Below the pieces are notes generated by a model. It did no database searches. It was given only the letters and a program-made list of their open reading frames with translations, and had not been told where the DNA came from. Below, in pieces: positions 4,455 through 6,910 of a stretch of DNA of 6,910 nt; the first letter of the stretch is position 1; each line of letters starts with the position of its first letter. Made by a program: the position numbers and the translations under genes. Source of the DNA: Pyrodictiaceae archaeon (GTDB lineage: Archaea > Thermoproteota > Thermoprotei_A > Sulfolobales > Pyrodictiaceae); assembly GCA_027046105.1 (NCBI GenBank), contig JALTZQ010000014.1, positions 1 through 6,910 on the forward strand. Direction: 5' to 3'.

Positions 4455-5759
4455 GTGGGTTCTAGTGGTGAGGCTGATGATGTTGATGTTGTATTGCAGG
4501 CTTTGGCCCACCCTCTTCGTAGAAGGATTATTGAGGTTCTTGGTAGGGAGGGGGCGCAAAGCTATGCTGAGCTTATGAGGAAGTGTGGTGTTGATGATAG
4601 TGGTACTTTTGCTTTTCATTTGCGTAGGCTACGGGGTCTTGTTGAGAAGCGTGGTGAGAATGGGGAGTACGCTTTAACTGGGCTTGGTCGCCGTGCTTAT
4701 GATGTTCTCTTGTTCCTTAGAGGTGAGAAAGTCGGGCGTGATGTTGGGGAGAAGAGTGAGAGGATTGTTTTCAGTGATCGTGTTAGTTTCGTGTTGACGA
4801 GAGAGCATGTTGAGCGTGCTAGGAGGCTTGGTAGGAGGATTATTGTGCGTGATATCTACGAGCTTGTTATTGAGCCTATTCCATCCGAGGTTTTTGATGA
4901 GGTTGTTGAGGAAGTTCGTGATGTGGCTCTTGTCTATGCTCCAGTGGAGTTGCGTGCTGTCCTTGATGAGAAGCTGCGTGACGTCTATAAGGTGAAGTAC
5001 TATAGTGGGGATAGGCCTCAGAAGAGCTTGTTTTCCGGATTATTGACGTCTCTGTCATTGTTTCTGTCTAGTCTTGAGAGGAGACATGGGGTTCGTGTTA
5101 GTCGTGAGTATGTTGTGGATCCGGCGGGTGATGTTCTTGTCTTGAGGGTTGAGGCTTGTTCTGCTAGGCTACTGGTTGGGGATGTGGAACGGGTTGTTAT
5201 GCGTGTTAGTGGTGTGAATGAGCCAGTTTCTGGTCTTAGGGAGCAGGGTGGTGCTGTGTATGCGTGGTGTGTTGGTGGTAAGAATGCTAGGGCGGAGATA
5301 GTTATGCCTAAGGGTTGGCCTCGGAAGCTTAGTGTTAGTGTTAGTGCTGGCGACTTAGCTGTTGAGAAGATTGTGGTTAGGGTATTAGAGCTTAAAGCTG
5401 ATTCAGCTGATGCTAGGTTAGTACTTGGTTTTAGTGGAGATAATCCTTCCGTCCTGGTTCGTTCAGAGGCTAGTGCTGTCCGTCTTAACCTGGACTTTAC
5501 TGAGGGATGGCATGGGGTTGCGAGGATTGGGATAGAGAGTGAGGCTTCCAGTGTAAATGCTAGACTAATTGTTCCCCATGATGTCCCTGTATCGGTTGAA
5601 CCCTCCTACGATGCTACAGCTGTTTATAGGCTCGTTGTTGGTGGTAAGAGAGTTTCTCTACCATACCGTGATAGCGGGTTTGACGATGCCGTGAAGAAGG
5701 TCGCGATTGGTATGCATGCATCTAGCTCGGCCTTGGAGGTTGTTGTTGAAAAAGGTTGA
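4455..5759 (+). CDS. ArsR-like winged-helix regulator with long beta-rich, toastrack-like C-terminal region
   Basis: 434 residues, GTG start. Residues about 10-88 are an ArsR-like winged helix: LQALAHPLRRRIIEVLG (14-30), YAELMRKCGV (37-46), recognition helix SGTFAFHLRRLRGLVEK (49-65), and a wing plus last helix NGEYALTGLGRRAYDVL (69-85). Residues about 100-260 are a region I do not recognise, with mixed helices and strands. From about 275 to the end the chain is beta-rich, with a recurring pattern of a small Ser/Ala cluster followed by an alternating hydrophobic strand: KADSADARLVL, RSEASAVRLNL, ESEASSVNARLIV, HASSSALEVVV. This resembles the internal repeats of DUF4097/toastrack-type domains; the match is by eye. 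No membrane helix is seen, so it should be cytoplasmic. It is divergent from an ABC exporter whose TATA box overlaps a palindrome, so it is probably the regulator of that operon and of itself. The regulator call is firm; the C-terminal domain is tentative. Confidence 0.75.
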   Translation: MGSSGEADDVDVVLQALAHPLRRRIIEVLGREGAQSYAELMRKCGVDDSGTFAFHLRRLRGLVEKRGENGEYALTGLGRRAYDVLLFLRGEKVGRDVGEKSERIVFSDRVSFVLTREHVERARRLGRRIIVRDIYELVIEPIPSEVFDEVVEEVRDVALVYAPVELRAVLDEKLRDVYKVKYYSGDRPQKSLFSGLLTSLSLFLSSLERRHGVRVSREYVVDPAGDVLVLRVEACSARLLVGDVERVVMRVSGVNEPVSGLREQGGAVYAWCVGGKNARAEIVMPKGWPRKLSVSVSAGDLAVEKIVVRVLELKADSADARLVLGFSGDNPSVLVRSEASAVRLNLDFTEGWHGVARIGIESEASSVNARLIVPHDVPVSVEPSYDATAVYRLVVGGKRVSLPYRDSGFDDAVKKVAIGMHASSSALEVVVEKG

Positions 5760-5766
5760 TACTTGG

Positions 5767-6648
5767 TTATTGATGTTTCTTTGCTTTTTCTGCCTGCTCA
5801 AGTAGGTAGCGGTAGATGCTGCCCCATATCTTTCCATCCCTTCTCATCTTGTTTTCAAAGTTGTTTATAGCCATCCATTCTTCGAGGGCTTTTAGCGTCG
5901 CTTCGTCAAGACGGCCTGTTACTGGGCCTTGGTAGAAGCCTAGTGTGCGTAGTGCTTCCTGCAGCTCACTAGCGACTTCTGTTAGTTCGTAGACATCATT
6001 TGGGTCTTCTCGCTCTAGTATTGTGAGCTCCCATACTTTGAAGATGCGTGCAAGCTCGTTGACTGCGTCGGGATGATCATCGACACGTATGTCTACGTAT
6101 CGGTCTACACCTTCAAGGCAGCCACCGTAGCCACCACAAGGCCTTAACACAATGAGTGCAGCGCTTTGTCGTCCACGCCGGTCACCACCAGCACGATCAC
6201 CAGCTATGAGTGCAGCTAGTAGTTTATCTACGAGCTCGCCACGTGTCGATTCAAAGGCCTTAGCCATTGCTTCTAGGACTTCTTCGCCAGCGAGTAGATT
6301 GCCCTGGACAGCGAAACCGTCACCTACGATGTGGCCAGCATACTCCATACACTTTGGCCCCGTATAGGCGTAAGCCTCGCCACGAGCATTGACAACACCT
6401 ATTTGCCTATACTCGCGCTTCTCATCACCAGCTAGGACTGCCTCAACGGCTTTACGAGGAGGATAGTGGTTTTCGAGAAGCCAGAGTATAAGTGGACCAA
6501 ATTTCACATTGGCCCAGGACTGTGTAGCGACTGCACCAACACCTAAACGAACCCAGGGAACAATAGCACCAACGGCAACAAATTTTGAGGCAACAGCAAC
6601 GCCTATATCACCTTTCTCTTTATCAACTGCCACTATCGAGAATGTCAT
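5767..6648 (-). CDS. DUF1028 family protein with C-terminal putative peptidoglycan-binding-like domain
   Basis: 293 residues from ATG 6646-6648. A GTG three codons upstream (6655-6657) is the longer alternative. ATG is preferred because GGTGG lies 5 bases before it and because family members begin MTFSIVAVD. DUF1028 proteins have an Ntn-hydrolase-like fold, in which a Thr or Ser exposed after Met removal could be the nucleophile; here Thr2. Further family features: GVAVASKFVAVGAIVPW (16-32), GAVATQSWANVKFGP (38-52), FAVQGNLL (112-119) and GDRAGGDRRGRQSAAL (150-165). Residues about 217-287 form a separate small helical domain (ELQEALRTLGFYQGPVTGRL...) like the PG_binding_2 domain often joined to DUF1028. 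The biochemical role of the family is not established; an amidohydrolase or peptidase activity is only inferred from the fold. It converges on the regulator gene with a 7-base gap. The 5' half differs in strand composition from the rest of the window. Confidence 0.85.
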   Translation of the reverse strand: MTFSIVAVDKEKGDIGVAVASKFVAVGAIVPWVRLGVGAVATQSWANVKFGPLILWLLENHYPPRKAVEAVLAGDEKREYRQIGVVNARGEAYAYTGPKCMEYAGHIVGDGFAVQGNLLAGEEVLEAMAKAFESTRGELVDKLLAALIAGDRAGGDRRGRQSAALIVLRPCGGYGGCLEGVDRYVDIRVDDHPDAVNELARIFKVWELTILEREDPNDVYELTEVASELQEALRTLGFYQGPVTGRLDEATLKALEEWMAINNFENKMRRDGKIWGSIYRYLLEQAEKAKKHQ

Positions 6649-6688
6649 TTCTTCCACCGGTTTTCCACAGTAGAGCCAGAAGGGGGGT

Positions 6689-6700
6689 CTTTATGTAAAG
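6689..6700 (-). promoter_or_regulatory. TATA box of the DUF1028 gene
   Basis: CTTTACATAAAG on the complement lies about 46 bases before ATG 6648, giving a transcription start near 6668 and a leader of about 20 bases that includes GGTGG. The box is nearly symmetric (CTTTA-TG-TAAAG on +). It could in principle work both ways, but no + strand gene follows. Confidence 0.5.
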
Positions 6701-6741
6701 CTACACGTGGGTAAACTACGGGTCTAGCACCGGTCTACGTA

Positions 6742-6755
6742 GTAGCCGGGGCTAC
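6742..6755 (-). terminator. Palindrome / possible hairpin after the right-edge gene
   Basis: On the complement GTAGC-CCCG-GCTAC begins 8 bases after the TAA of the gene at the right edge. It could fold into a 5-pair stem with a 4-base loop. No T-run follows, so it may be a 3'-end structure or a DNA palindrome rather than a true terminator. Confidence 0.3.
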
Positions 6756-6762
6756 CTCTGGC

Positions 6763-6909
6763 TTATTTCTTGCTTAGTAGTCCTTTGCTGATTGCTGTTT
6801 CTATAGTCTTTGATATTAGTTCATCAGCAACTTCTAGGACGCTTTTCCCCTCTTCACGTATCTTAATGATAGATGGCCATGGTGTACGTGGGTATAGGCA
6901 TTCTGCGCG
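6763..6909 (-). CDS. C-terminal end of an unidentified protein, possibly HEPN-like (gene runs off the right edge)
   Basis: 48 codons are readable on the complement before TAA 6763-6765. The fragment contains ECLYPRTPWPSIIKIREEG, then GKSVLEVADELISKTIETA, and ends SKGLLSKK. An aromatic-Pro-rich LYPRTPWP stretch followed by an amphipathic helix beginning near an acidic EEG is reminiscent of the C-terminus of crenarchaeal HEPN proteins, where a Tyr-Pro loop precedes the last helix. The match is weak and the N-terminal part is outside the window, so the family is left open. It is transcribed in the same direction as the DUF1028 gene but is separated from it by about 115 bases with a promoter, so it is probably a separate unit. 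Confidence 0.5.
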   Translation of the reverse strand, partial: RAECLYPRTPWPSIIKIREEGKSVLEVADELISKTIETAISKGLLSKK

Positions 6910-6910
6910 G

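Overview
The window most likely comes from a hyperthermophilic crenarchaeon (Thermoproteota, probably Desulfurococcales-like); this is inferred from style, not from a marker gene. Shine-Dalgarno (SD) sequences are of the archaeal GGTG/GGAGGTGA type, TATA-like boxes lie 37-46 bases upstream of starts, GTG and TTG starts are common, genes are tightly packed or overlap, and the families present (VapBC, HEPN, DUF1028, ABC-2 export) are typical of such genomes. The + strand is G+T-rich over most of the window whichever strand is coding.

Layout. (1) Bases 3-185 hold the 3' part of a HEPN-type gene broken by an in-frame TGA. (2) After a roughly 260-base gap comes a + strand gene (449-1390) for a membrane-anchored protein resembling the D-glucuronyl C5-epimerase catalytic domain. 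(3) A minus-strand vapBC toxin-antitoxin pair (1569-2254) has a TATA box and a palindrome at its predicted transcription start. (4) A roughly 350-base gap holds no convincing gene. (5) A minus-strand ABC exporter operon (ATPase 3340-4275, ABC-2 permease 2607-3347) follows. The permease has a near-perfect SD but no ATG/GTG/TTG at the expected position; the codon there is ACG. (6) Divergent from it is a 434-residue protein (4455-5759) with an N-terminal ArsR-like winged helix and a long beta-rich, repeat-containing C-terminal region. (7) Converging on that gene with a 7-base gap is a DUF1028 protein with a C-terminal putative peptidoglycan-binding-like domain (5767-6648). (8) The right edge holds the C-terminal end of another minus-strand gene.

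How the genes may work together. The clearest functional unit is the divergent regulator plus ABC exporter: a palindrome overlaps the exporter's probable TATA box, so a one-component regulator (winged helix plus sensor) controlling export is a reasonable model. VapBC is an independent, probably autoregulated stress or maintenance module. The epimerase-like gene stands alone, without neighbouring glycosyltransferases inside the window. No RNA gene, CRISPR array or insertion sequence was recognised.
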